This document shows positions 1 to 7,172 of a DNA stretch of 64,000 nucleotides, piece by piece (within the stretch, counting starts at the first letter, position 1; every line of letters starts with the position of its first letter). Made by a program: the position numbers and the translations under genes. A model generated the notes under the pieces. That model did no database searches. It saw only the letters and a list, made by a program, of their open reading frames with translations, and had not been told where the DNA came from. The stretch lies in assembly GCF_040689395.1 (NCBI RefSeq), contig NZ_JBFAZX010000009.1:62001-126000 (forward strand), given 5' to 3'. Source of the DNA: Dactylosporangium sp040689395 (lineage in GTDB: Bacteria; Actinomycetota; Actinomycetes; Mycobacteriales; Micromonosporaceae).

Positions 1-560
1 AGCTCATGCTCGTGGGCGATGGCCGCGACGGTCTCGATGTCCAGCACGTTGCCGGCGGGGTTGCCGATCGTCTCGCCGAAGAACGCCTTCGTGTTGGCGC
101 GGACCGCCCGCCGCCACGCGTCCGGATCGTCGGGATCGACCCAGGTCAGCTCGACGTTCATCTTCCGCAGCAGGTGCTTGAGCTGGTTCACCGTCCCGCC
201 GTACAGCGCCGAGGACGACACGACGTGGTCACCCGGCTGCAGCAGCGTGAAGAGCGCGGCCGCCTGCGCGGCGATCCCACTGGCGAACGCCACCCCGCCG
301 CAGCCGCCCTCGAGGTTGGCCACCCGCTCCTCGAACACCGCGACGGTCGGGTTCATGATCCGCGAGTACGTGTTCCCGTACTCCTGCAGGTTGAAATACG
401 CCGCCGCCGACTCCGGGTCTTCGAACACGTAGCTGGTGGTCTGGAAGATCGGTACGGCGCGTGCGCCCGTGTTCGGATCGGGCCGTTGCCCGGCATGCAA
501 CTGCCGTGTCTCGAACCCGAAGGCGCGGGCCTCCTCGGCCCGCGGCGGCTGTTCGGTCAC
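1..560 (-). CDS. metY: O-acetylhomoserine sulfhydrylase MetY, N-terminal part (cut by left edge)
   Basis: This PLP-dependent Cys/Met-metabolism enzyme joins O-acetylhomoserine and sulfide to give homocysteine in the cytoplasm. The visible 186 codons read like the family's N-terminus: FGFETRQLHAG near residue 15, PIFQTTSYVF near 40, YSRIMNPTV near 65 and VAFASGIAAQ near 90. The PLP lysine lies beyond the edge. The start is a GTG at 560, because the ATG at 571 runs into a stop after four codons; GAGGG lies just upstream of the GTG. It follows metX by 20 bases on the same strand, the usual metX-metY methionine operon. Identification is firm; only the C-terminal part is unseen. Confidence 0.93.
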   Translation of the reverse strand, partial: MTEQPPRAEEARAFGFETRQLHAGQRPDPNTGARAVPIFQTTSYVFEDPESAAAYFNLQEYGNTYSRIMNPTVAVFEERVANLEGGCGGVAFASGIAAQAAALFTLLQPGDHVVSSSALYGGTVNQLKHLLRKMNVELTWVDPDDPDAWRRAVRANTKAFFGETIGNPAGNVLDIETVAAIAHEHE

Positions 561-580
561 GAAACCCTCATTTCTCGACG

Positions 581-1801
581 TCACGCGCCGGCCTCGCCCT
601 CGGCCAGGAATCGTTGGATGATCGGCGTTTGCCGCGCCTCCTCGAGCAGGAAGCAGTCGTGGCCGTACGGCGCGTCGATCACATGGCATTCGACCGGCTT
701 GCCGAGAGTGCGCAGGGCGTCCTCGATCTCCCGCGACGCCGTCGGCGGATACAGCCAGTCGGAGCTGAACGCGATCAGCAGTGTGCGTGCCGAGACGTCC
801 CGAAGCGCCCGGTCGAGCGATCCACCGCCGTGCTGGCGCGCCAGGTCGAAATACGTCAGCGCCCGCGAGGTGTAGAGGTAGGTGTTGGCGTCGAATCGCT
901 TGACGAACGAATCGGCCTGATGACGCAGGTAGCTCTCGACCTGGAACTCCGGTTCCGTGATCGTGTGCCGGATGTCGTCGGCGAACTGCAGCCGCCGGCC
1001 GAACCGGTCGGTCATCCCGGGCGCGGACAGGTAGGTGACGTGGCCGACCATCCGCGCCACGCCCATACCGGCCTCGGGGGAGCGGCCCGTGCCGTGGTAG
1101 TGGCCGCCCTGCCAGGCCGGGTCGCGCATGATCGCGTCGCGCGCGATCGCGTTCCAGGCCACGCCCTGCGCGTGGAGGGCGTGCGTGCTGGCGATCACCA
1201 CGACAGCATCGACCCGATCGGGATAGAGAATCGCCCATTCCAGCGCCTGCATCCCGCCGAGCGAGCCGCCGGCCACCGCCGCCAGCCGCTCGATGCCGAG
1301 GACGTCCAGGAACGCCCGCTCGGTGCGCACCATGTCCGCCACCGTGATGACGGGAAAGTCCGACCCGTACGGCGCCCCGGTCGCCGGGTTGATCGAGGAC
1401 GGCCCGGTCGTGCCCCGGCAGCCGCCGAGCAGGTTCGTGGAGACCACGAAGAACCGGTCCGTGTCGAACGCCTTGCCGGGACCGATCATGCCGTCCCACC
1501 AACCAAGACCCTTGCCGGTCGCGCCGTCGCGGTCCTCCGCCCCGAACCCGTCGCGGGTGCTCTGCGCGGACGCCGCCGACACGCCGGCCGCGTGGGCGTC
1601 ACCGCTCAGCGCGTGGCACACCAGGATGACGTTGTCCCGATCCGGGGAGAGGGTGCCATACGTCTCGTAGGCGACTCTGACGTCGCGCAGCTCCCGTCCG
1701 CAGTCGAGCTGAATCGGCTCCGGCAGGTCGGCGTATCGTGTCTCGACACGACCGACGGAGCCGGCTGAGCGTGTCGAGGCGGGTCCCATGCGCATGATCA
1801 T
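581..1801 (-). CDS. metX: Homoserine O-acetyltransferase MetX
   Basis: MetX acetylates homoserine from acetyl-CoA to make the substrate of the adjacent MetY. The 406-residue alpha/beta-hydrolase shows NVILVCHALSGDAH near residue 60, the nucleophile elbow GGSLGGMQALEW in the middle, and the catalytic histidine in YGHDCFLLE near the C-terminus. Length is normal for the family. The first residues contain three possible ATG starts (1801, 1795, 1789); an AGG at 8 bases suits the one at 1795 best. The gene is divergent from the OsmC gene across only about 80 bases. No SAM riboswitch fits in that short gap. Confidence 0.95.
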   Translation of the reverse strand: MIMRMGPASTRSAGSVGRVETRYADLPEPIQLDCGRELRDVRVAYETYGTLSPDRDNVILVCHALSGDAHAAGVSAASAQSTRDGFGAEDRDGATGKGLGWWDGMIGPGKAFDTDRFFVVSTNLLGGCRGTTGPSSINPATGAPYGSDFPVITVADMVRTERAFLDVLGIERLAAVAGGSLGGMQALEWAILYPDRVDAVVVIASTHALHAQGVAWNAIARDAIMRDPAWQGGHYHGTGRSPEAGMGVARMVGHVTYLSAPGMTDRFGRRLQFADDIRHTITEPEFQVESYLRHQADSFVKRFDANTYLYTSRALTYFDLARQHGGGSLDRALRDVSARTLLIAFSSDWLYPPTASREIEDALRTLGKPVECHVIDAPYGHDCFLLEEARQTPIIQRFLAEGEAGA

Positions 1802-1882
1802 AGCCTGATCCGCCAGCTCGGTGTACTGTCAACCATCCCTACCGGGTGTATATGGGAGCTGGCTGAAGGGGTATTACGCGAC

Positions 1883-2431
1883 ATGACGACGGTCGAAAAC
1901 GGGGTCAACGTCCAGGCACTGCTCGACGCGCGCGCGGCGCTCAAGGACGCGCCCGAGGCCGCCCAGTTCACCTGGCGGGCATCGTCCAAGTGGCAGCACG
2001 GCGTTCACAGCACCACGACGATCCAGAAGTTCTTCGGTCTCGGACAGGAGCAGAGCCACAAGACGGAGGCTGTGTTCGACGCCGACCACCCCGAGGTCTT
2101 CGCGGCGCAGGACAACGGCGTCACGCCGATCGAGTATCTGCTCGTCGGCCTGGCGAGCTGCCTGACGGCCGGTGTGGCCTCCGTCGCGCAGAACCGCGGC
2201 ATCCAGCTGCGCTCGGTCGAGTCGGTCGTCGAGGGCAACCACGACATCCGCGGAATCCTCGGCGCCGACAGCGACGTCCGCAACGGCTTCAACGACATCA
2301 AGGTGACGTTCAACATCGACGCCGACGCCTCGAAGCAGGACATCGAAGCGTTGGTGGCCCAGTCGCAGAAGCGCTCGGCCGTGTTCGACGCGCTCACGAA
2401 TCCCACGAACGTCACCGTCGAAGTCGCCTGA
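1883..2431 (+). CDS. OsmC family peroxide-reductase-like protein
   Basis: OsmC/Ohr proteins are small cytoplasmic thiol peroxidases. This 182-residue protein has the family core: GVTPIEYLLVGLASCLTAGV near residues 78-97 carries the conserved cysteine of the central helix, and the C-terminal half has the strands ending NVTVEVA. The second Ohr-type cysteine is not obvious, so it sits nearer the broad OsmC branch than organic hydroperoxide resistance Ohr. The ATG at 1883 follows an AAGGGG site. A flavin-dependent oxidoreductase starts about 15 bases downstream, so the two probably form a bicistron; a joint redox role is inference. Confidence 0.88.
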   Translation: MTTVENGVNVQALLDARAALKDAPEAAQFTWRASSKWQHGVHSTTTIQKFFGLGQEQSHKTEAVFDADHPEVFAAQDNGVTPIEYLLVGLASCLTAGVASVAQNRGIQLRSVESVVEGNHDIRGILGADSDVRNGFNDIKVTFNIDADASKQDIEALVAQSQKRSAVFDALTNPTNVTVEVA

Positions 2432-2445
2432 GCGGAGGCAGAGCC

Positions 2446-3693
2446 ATCAAGGCCATCGAGCGCGCTACCGCGGTCGTCATCGGCGCGGGCCATGCGGGCC
2501 TCGCGGCGAGCCGCTTTCTCGGCGACCGGTCGATCGACCACGTCGTGCTGGAGCGCGGCGAGGTGGCCAACTCCTGGCGCCGCGAACGCTGGGATTCCCT
2601 GCGGCTGCTCACGCCCAACTGGCTGAGCCGCCTGCCGGGCCATCACTACGAGGGCCCAGATCCCGACGGTTACATGACGATGGGCGAAGTGGTCGAGTTC
2701 ATCGAGCGCTTCGCCCTGCTGTCCCAGGCTCCCGTCCGGACCGGCACGAACGTCACGTCGGTCCGACGCACCGACGACGGCTACCACGTGACGACCAACC
2801 ACGGCGAGATTCACTGCCGGGCGGTCATCATCGCCAGCGGCGCCTGCAACCGGCCCGCGCCGCCGCCGTTCCCCGGCGCGATACCGGGGTCGATCGAGCA
2901 GTTTACGCCGTTCGACTACCGCGGACCCGCCAAACTCCCGGACGGCGGCGTACTCGTCGTGGGGGCCTCGGCGACCGGCGTGCAGCTGGCGGCCGAGCTG
3001 CAGCGGTCGGGCCGGCCCGTGACCCTCTCGGTCGGTGAGCACGTGCGGCTGCCGCGCACGTATCGCGGACGGGACGTGCTGTGGTGGATGCACGCGTCAG
3101 GCGTGTGGGACCAGCGTTACGACCAGATCGACGATCTCACCCGCGCACGGCGGCTGCCCTCGCCCCAGCTGGTCGGCACCCCGCAGCGCACGACGCTCGA
3201 CCTCAATGCCCTCACCGAGCTGGGCGTTGGACTGGTGGGCCGGCTGGCGGCCGTGCGTGACGGCCGCGCCTTGTTCTCCGGCGGCCTGCGTAACGTGTTC
3301 TCGCTTGCGGACCTCAAGATGCAGCGCCTGCTGGAGACGTTCGACGCGTGGGCGCGCGGCGACGGCCGTGACGCCGAGGTCGGCGATCCCGAGCCGTTCG
3401 CCCCGACGCGGGCACCCGAACCGAACCGGCTGCAGCTCGACCTGGGCAGCGGCGAGATCCGGGCGATCGTGTGGGCGACCGGCTTCCGGCCGGACTACGG
3501 GTGGCTCGACGTGCCCGTGGTCGATGCGAAGGGCCGGCTGAACCACGAGGGTGGCGTGGTCGTGGACAGCCCCGGACTGTATGCGCTGGGACTGCCCGTC
3601 CTGCGGCGCCGCAAGTCCACGTTCATCCACGGCATCGAGGACGACGCGCGCGAGGTGGTCGATCATCTCGCCCGGCACCTGGCCGGGCGCTGA
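2446..3693 (+). CDS. Flavin-containing monooxygenase-like NAD(P)/FAD oxidoreductase, apparent ATC start
   Basis: This is a two-dinucleotide-binding-domain flavoprotein resembling small flavin monooxygenases. It shows VVIGAGHAGLAASRFL at the N-terminus for FAD, SWRRERWDSLRLLTPNW typical of this group, VLVVGASATGVQLAAEL mid-protein for NADPH, and VWATGFRPDYGW near the C-terminus. From the OsmC stop to the FAD motif there is no in-frame ATG, GTG or TTG; the nearest upstream in-frame start lies inside osmC. GGAGG at 2434 is seven bases before ATC at 2446, which would give IKAIERATAVVIGAG. I therefore place the start at ATC, giving 415 residues. A sequencing error or single-base change of an ATG is the alternative. 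Confidence 0.8.
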   Translation: MKAIERATAVVIGAGHAGLAASRFLGDRSIDHVVLERGEVANSWRRERWDSLRLLTPNWLSRLPGHHYEGPDPDGYMTMGEVVEFIERFALLSQAPVRTGTNVTSVRRTDDGYHVTTNHGEIHCRAVIIASGACNRPAPPPFPGAIPGSIEQFTPFDYRGPAKLPDGGVLVVGASATGVQLAAELQRSGRPVTLSVGEHVRLPRTYRGRDVLWWMHASGVWDQRYDQIDDLTRARRLPSPQLVGTPQRTTLDLNALTELGVGLVGRLAAVRDGRALFSGGLRNVFSLADLKMQRLLETFDAWARGDGRDAEVGDPEPFAPTRAPEPNRLQLDLGSGEIRAIVWATGFRPDYGWLDVPVVDAKGRLNHEGGVVVDSPGLYALGLPVLRRRKSTFIHGIEDDAREVVDHLARHLAGR

Positions 3694-3714
3694 TCGAAGT
3701 GCGTAGCGCGCAGA

Positions 3715-3735
3715 CCCCCGGCTTTAGCCGTGGGG
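3715..3735 (+). repeat. IS200/IS605 left-end subterminal hairpin
   Basis: An imperfect hairpin with a CGGC/GCCG inner stem, a TTTA loop and a flanking CCCC/GGGG stem interrupted by one T lies 55 bases before tnpA. This is the shape and place expected for the strand-specific recognition hairpin of TnpA. Confidence 0.6.
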
Positions 3736-3790
3736 TTAGCGCATCAACCCCGCATGAACAGTAGATAGCCGCCTGCTGTTAAGTGTCCAT

Positions 3791-4189
3791 ATGTCCGTTT
3801 CGCTGCGGTCGAACGGCAACGTCGTCTTCCAGTGCGCCTTCCACGTGGTGTGGTGCCCGAAGTACCGGCGTCGGGTACTCGGCGGCCGGATCGAGGAACG
3901 ACTCAAGCAGCTCGTCCGCGAAGTTGTCGAGGAGAGAGGGGCGTGGCTGGCAGCCCTGGAGGTCATGCCCGATCACGTCCACCTGCTCGTCGAGGTCGAC
4001 CCGCAGTACGGCGTCCACAAGCTGGTCAAGGCGATCAAGGGCCGCACGTCGCGTGTCCTGCGCGAGGAGTTCCCCTCGCTGAAGTCCCGGCTGCCGACGC
4101 TGTGGACGAACTCGTACTTCGTGGCCACCACGGGCGGCGCACCGCTCGCGGCGGTCAAGCGGTACGTCGAGCAGCAGAAGAGCCGCTGA
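3791..4189 (+). CDS. tnpA: IS200-type Y1 transposase TnpA
   Basis: TnpA is the HUH single-strand transposase that cuts and rejoins the element ends. This 132-residue protein is of normal length and shows the family signatures in order: FHVVWCPKYRRRVL near residue 17, the metal-binding HUH in MPDHVHLLVEV near 58, and the catalytic tyrosine region VKRYVEQQK at the C-terminus. The stop TGA directly abuts the ATG of tnpB, so the two are co-transcribed. The reading frame looks intact although the partner gene is not. Confidence 0.92.
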   Translation: MSVSLRSNGNVVFQCAFHVVWCPKYRRRVLGGRIEERLKQLVREVVEERGAWLAALEVMPDHVHLLVEVDPQYGVHKLVKAIKGRTSRVLREEFPSLKSRLPTLWTNSYFVATTGGAPLAAVKRYVEQQKSR

Positions 4190-5160
4190 ATGCTGACTGG
4201 TCGCCGTTACCTCCTTGCCTTCATGCCGGAGCAGGCCGCCTACGCCGAGCAGGTCGGCGCAGCCTGTCGGGCGGTGTGGAACACCGGCCTGGAGCAGCGC
4301 CGCGAGTACCGCCGCCGCGGCGCGTACATCTCCTATGTGGAGCAGGCCCGGCAGATGGCCGAGGCCAAGAAGGACCCGGCCTGCGCGTGGCTGGCCGACG
4401 CCCCGTCCCACACGCTCCAGCAGACCCTGCGCGACCTGGACCGGGCATGCCGCGAGCACGGCACCTGGAAGGTGCGGTGGCGGTCCAGGACGCGCACGGT
4501 GCCGTCGTTCCGGTTTCCCGACCCGAAGCACATCACGGTGCGGCGCCTGAACCGGCGTTGGGGCGAGGTGCGCCTGCCGAAGTTCGGCCCAGTCCGGTTC
4601 CGCTGGACGCGCGCCATCGGCGGCACGATCCGCAACGCCACGGTGCTGCGCGAAGGCGGATGCTGGTACGTCTCGTTCTGCGTCCAGGACGGCATCACCG
4701 AGGTCGCCCCCAGCGGGAAGCCGCCGGTCGGCATTGACCGAGGCGTGGCCGTTGCGGTCGCCACCTCCGATGGCGACCTGCACGACCGTGCCTTCAACAC
4801 CCCTGGCGAGGTGGGCCGGCTGCAGCGGTTGCAGCAACGCTTGTCCCGGTCCCTGTGCACTCACGGACGTAACCGTCGGTCGAAGCGCCGCGATGCGACC
4901 CGCGCCCAGCTTGGCCGACTCAACGCGCGCATCCGGGCACGCCGAGCCGACTTCGCCGCGCAGACCGCCGTGGCGCTCGTCCGCAGCCACGGCCTGGTCG
5001 CCGTGGAAGACCTGCGGGTCAAGAACATGACGGCCAGCGCGAAGGGCACCGTCGAGCGGCCCGGCCGCAACGTCCGCCAGAAGTCGGGGCTGAACCGGAA
5101 GTCAAGCGGATCACCCTGCCGAAGGCGCCGCGCCGCCCTGACGCTGAAGCCGGCCGACGC
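4190..5160 (+). pseudogene. tnpB: Truncated TnpB (RNA-guided nuclease family), C-terminal catalytic part lost
   Basis: The N-terminal 310 codons read as TnpB: AACRAVWNTGLEQRREYRR at the start, the RuvC-I aspartate in VGIDRGVAVAVATSDG near residue 183, and the RuvC-II glutamate in LVAVEDLRVKNMT near 277. After KSGLNR the expected zinc ribbon (two CxxC pairs) and RuvC-III aspartate are absent, and the frame runs on into the kinase gene. In another frame, EPEVKRITLPKAPRRPDAEA follows, which could be the original C-terminal tail after an internal deletion; this is inference. Without RuvC-III the protein cannot be an active nuclease. Confidence 0.85.
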
Positions 5161-5163
5161 TGG

Positions 5164-7026
5164 TCATTCGTGGTCGATCGGGATGGTGGCCAGTAGCGAT
5201 GTCCCTGCGCCGGGAGGGCTCGTGATCGTCATGTGCCCGCCGAGTGTCTCGACACGGTCCTTGAGGCCGATGAGTCCGACTCCTCGCTCGGGGTCGGCGC
5301 CTCCGACCCCGTCGTCGTGGATGGCGAGCCGCAGTGTCTTGTGCTGTGTTGTCACCTCGACGTGCACGACCGACCCGTGCGCGTGCTTGGCCGCGTTCTT
5401 CAGGGATTCCGACACGACGTGATAGGCGGTCGTTTCGACTCCCGCGGGCAGCGGGTGCTCAGCGTGGATGCGCAGGTCGACCGGGACCGGGCACCGGCGG
5501 GCGAGGGCGTTGAGGGCCGGCTTCAGGCCGCCGGTGGTGAGGACCGCGGGATGAATGCTCTGTGCGAACTCCCGTAGGTGCTGCACGACCTCTTTGAGCT
5601 CTCCCGTTGCTCGTGCCAGCTGTGCCCGCACCGGCGGGGGTATCGTGTCGGCCTGTTCGGCCGCGCCCAACGCGCCCAGCTCGAGGTAGATGGCGACGAG
5701 TTGTTGTTGTGCGCCGGCGTGCAGTTCGTGCTCGATGCGTTGGCGTTCCTCGTCGGCGGCGGTGGCGATGCGGGCGCGGGAGGCGAAGAGCTGGGCGCGG
5801 TTGTCGGCGTTGGAGATCGCGGTGGAGGCGAGGTCGGTGAAGTCCTTGATGCTCGCCTCCGCGTCGGAGGGCAGGGGCTCCGGCCGCATGGACGCGACGG
5901 CCACCGCACCCCACAGCCGGCCCTCGACCACGATCGGCACGCCGACCGCGGCGTGGACGCCCAACACGCGCCCGAGGGCGCCGCTTGTGCCGGGGATTTC
6001 GGCGTAGTCATCGATCCGGGCAGCGCCGCCGGTGTGCCACACCCGTGCAACGGTGGCGGCGTCCTCGATCGGCCGGCCACTGCCGATCAGTTTCGGCAGG
6101 CCGGGCTGGTTGGTCGCGAGGATCGTGAACCTGTCGTCGGACTCGTAGCGCACCAGTGTCGTGGGACGGTTGTCCAGGAGCCGGCTGACCTCCGTCATGA
6201 CCGCGTCGAAGACCTCCGCAGGACTGGCGCCACGCGCGACGAGCGTCGCCACCCGTCGCAACGCGGCCTGCTGCCGTGCCAGCCGCTGGAATGCTTCCCC
6301 TCTGAGTTCCAGCGCGTTGAGCATGGCCCCGCGTTCCCGCGCGGCGCGCAGCAGCGACGCCAGCGACGGCACGACGCGCTGCCGCAGACGCTGCAACTGC
6401 TCGGCGGACACCACAGCACGCACTTGCAGGGTGCCGAGCGCGGTGCCACCGTCGTACAGCGCAAACGTGTGTCGCACATCGCGCGAAGCGCCGCCGGGGG
6501 GAGGTTCTCCCTCGAAGAGCGTTTCGACCTCAACCGCGGCGGCCGGCAGATCGAGGGCGTGCGCGATGCGGTGCGCGACCGTGGGCACCGCCGCGGCGAC
6601 GTCGTCGACGTTCAGCAGCAGGCTGGCCATCTCGGCCGTGAGATCGGACTCCTGCGCCTCGACAGCCCTCGATCGGGACATGTCCGCCAAGGCGCTGGTC
6701 AGCACGGCGACGACAAGGAAGATCGCGAGCTGGACCCAGTCCCGGCTGTCGGTGGCAGTGAAACGCCCGGCCGGGGAGGTGTGAAAGAACGCGTACGCGA
6801 GGGTGCTGGCCACCGCCGTCGCCACGCCCAGCCAGAGTCCCCACAGCGTCGAGACCACCAGCACACCGAGCAGATAGATCACATCCACGGCGGCTGTCGT
6901 CGTGACCGCGAGCAGGGGGTACACGAGGAGGGTCTCAACCACGATCATGAAGACGGCGACCGCGATCCCCCACGCGCGACGCGGCTGCCTCGGGCGCACC
7001 AGCAGCAACAGTGGACTCGCACCCAC
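5164..7026 (-). CDS. Membrane sensor histidine kinase (DUF4118-GAF-HisKA_3-HATPase)
   Basis: A 620-residue membrane sensor kinase. Residues about 18-120 hold four hydrophobic segments of the KdpD-like DUF4118 type (LLAVTTTAAVDVIYLLGVLV). A GAF domain follows at about 260-410 (TLVRYESDDRFTILA; HAAVGVPIVVEGRLWG). The dimerisation/phosphoacceptor helix of the NarL-partner type is RIEHELHAGAQQQLVAIYL near 435, and the ATPase has ESLKNAAKHAHG and HDDGVGGADPERGVGLIGLKDRV near the C-terminus. The start is GTG at 7026. No response regulator gene lies beside it, so it is an orphan kinase here. The degenerate IS ends immediately against its stop codon without damaging it. Confidence 0.92.
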   Translation of the reverse strand: MGASPLLLLVRPRQPRRAWGIAVAVFMIVVETLLVYPLLAVTTTAAVDVIYLLGVLVVSTLWGLWLGVATAVASTLAYAFFHTSPAGRFTATDSRDWVQLAIFLVVAVLTSALADMSRSRAVEAQESDLTAEMASLLLNVDDVAAAVPTVAHRIAHALDLPAAAVEVETLFEGEPPPGGASRDVRHTFALYDGGTALGTLQVRAVVSAEQLQRLRQRVVPSLASLLRAARERGAMLNALELRGEAFQRLARQQAALRRVATLVARGASPAEVFDAVMTEVSRLLDNRPTTLVRYESDDRFTILATNQPGLPKLIGSGRPIEDAATVARVWHTGGAARIDDYAEIPGTSGALGRVLGVHAAVGVPIVVEGRLWGAVAVASMRPEPLPSDAEASIKDFTDLASTAISNADNRAQLFASRARIATAADEERQRIEHELHAGAQQQLVAIYLELGALGAAEQADTIPPPVRAQLARATGELKEVVQHLREFAQSIHPAVLTTGGLKPALNALARRCPVPVDLRIHAEHPLPAGVETTAYHVVSESLKNAAKHAHGSVVHVEVTTQHKTLRLAIHDDGVGGADPERGVGLIGLKDRVETLGGHMTITSPPGAGTSLLATIPIDHE

Positions 7027-7172
7027 AGTGCCATTTTATCCGTGTTCAGGCGTTTCCTCGGTTCTTACGTGATCGTGATACGGATGTGGAGGGCGCCATC
7101 CGGCGCGGCGAGAGTGCCACGGCCCGGGCGGTATAAGATCGCCGTCGACACGGCGCGAGTGGGAAGAGGGAC

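Larger units (their letters stand above)
3711..5160 (+). mobile_element. IS200/IS605 family insertion sequence, 3' part degenerate
   Basis: The element carries a left-end imperfect hairpin, an intact Y1 transposase gene and a truncated tnpB, all on the plus strand. No right-end hairpin is recognisable before the convergent kinase gene ends at 5164. The right end and any guide RNA normally encoded at the tnpB 3' end therefore appear lost, and the copy is probably immobile. The exact left boundary is an estimate from the hairpin. Confidence 0.75.

Noticed and set aside
1802..1882. A SAM riboswitch upstream of metX
   Set aside because: The divergent gap is only about 80 bases and shows none of the conserved SAM aptamer blocks.
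1990..2445. Upstream ATG at 1990 as the start of the flavoprotein
   Set aside because: It would place 150 Arg-rich, motif-free residues inside the osmC gene in another frame; the FAD domain begins only after 2446.
3711..5160. An active RNA-guided TnpB system
   Set aside because: The zinc ribbon and RuvC-III residues are missing, and no right end or guide-RNA region is recognisable.
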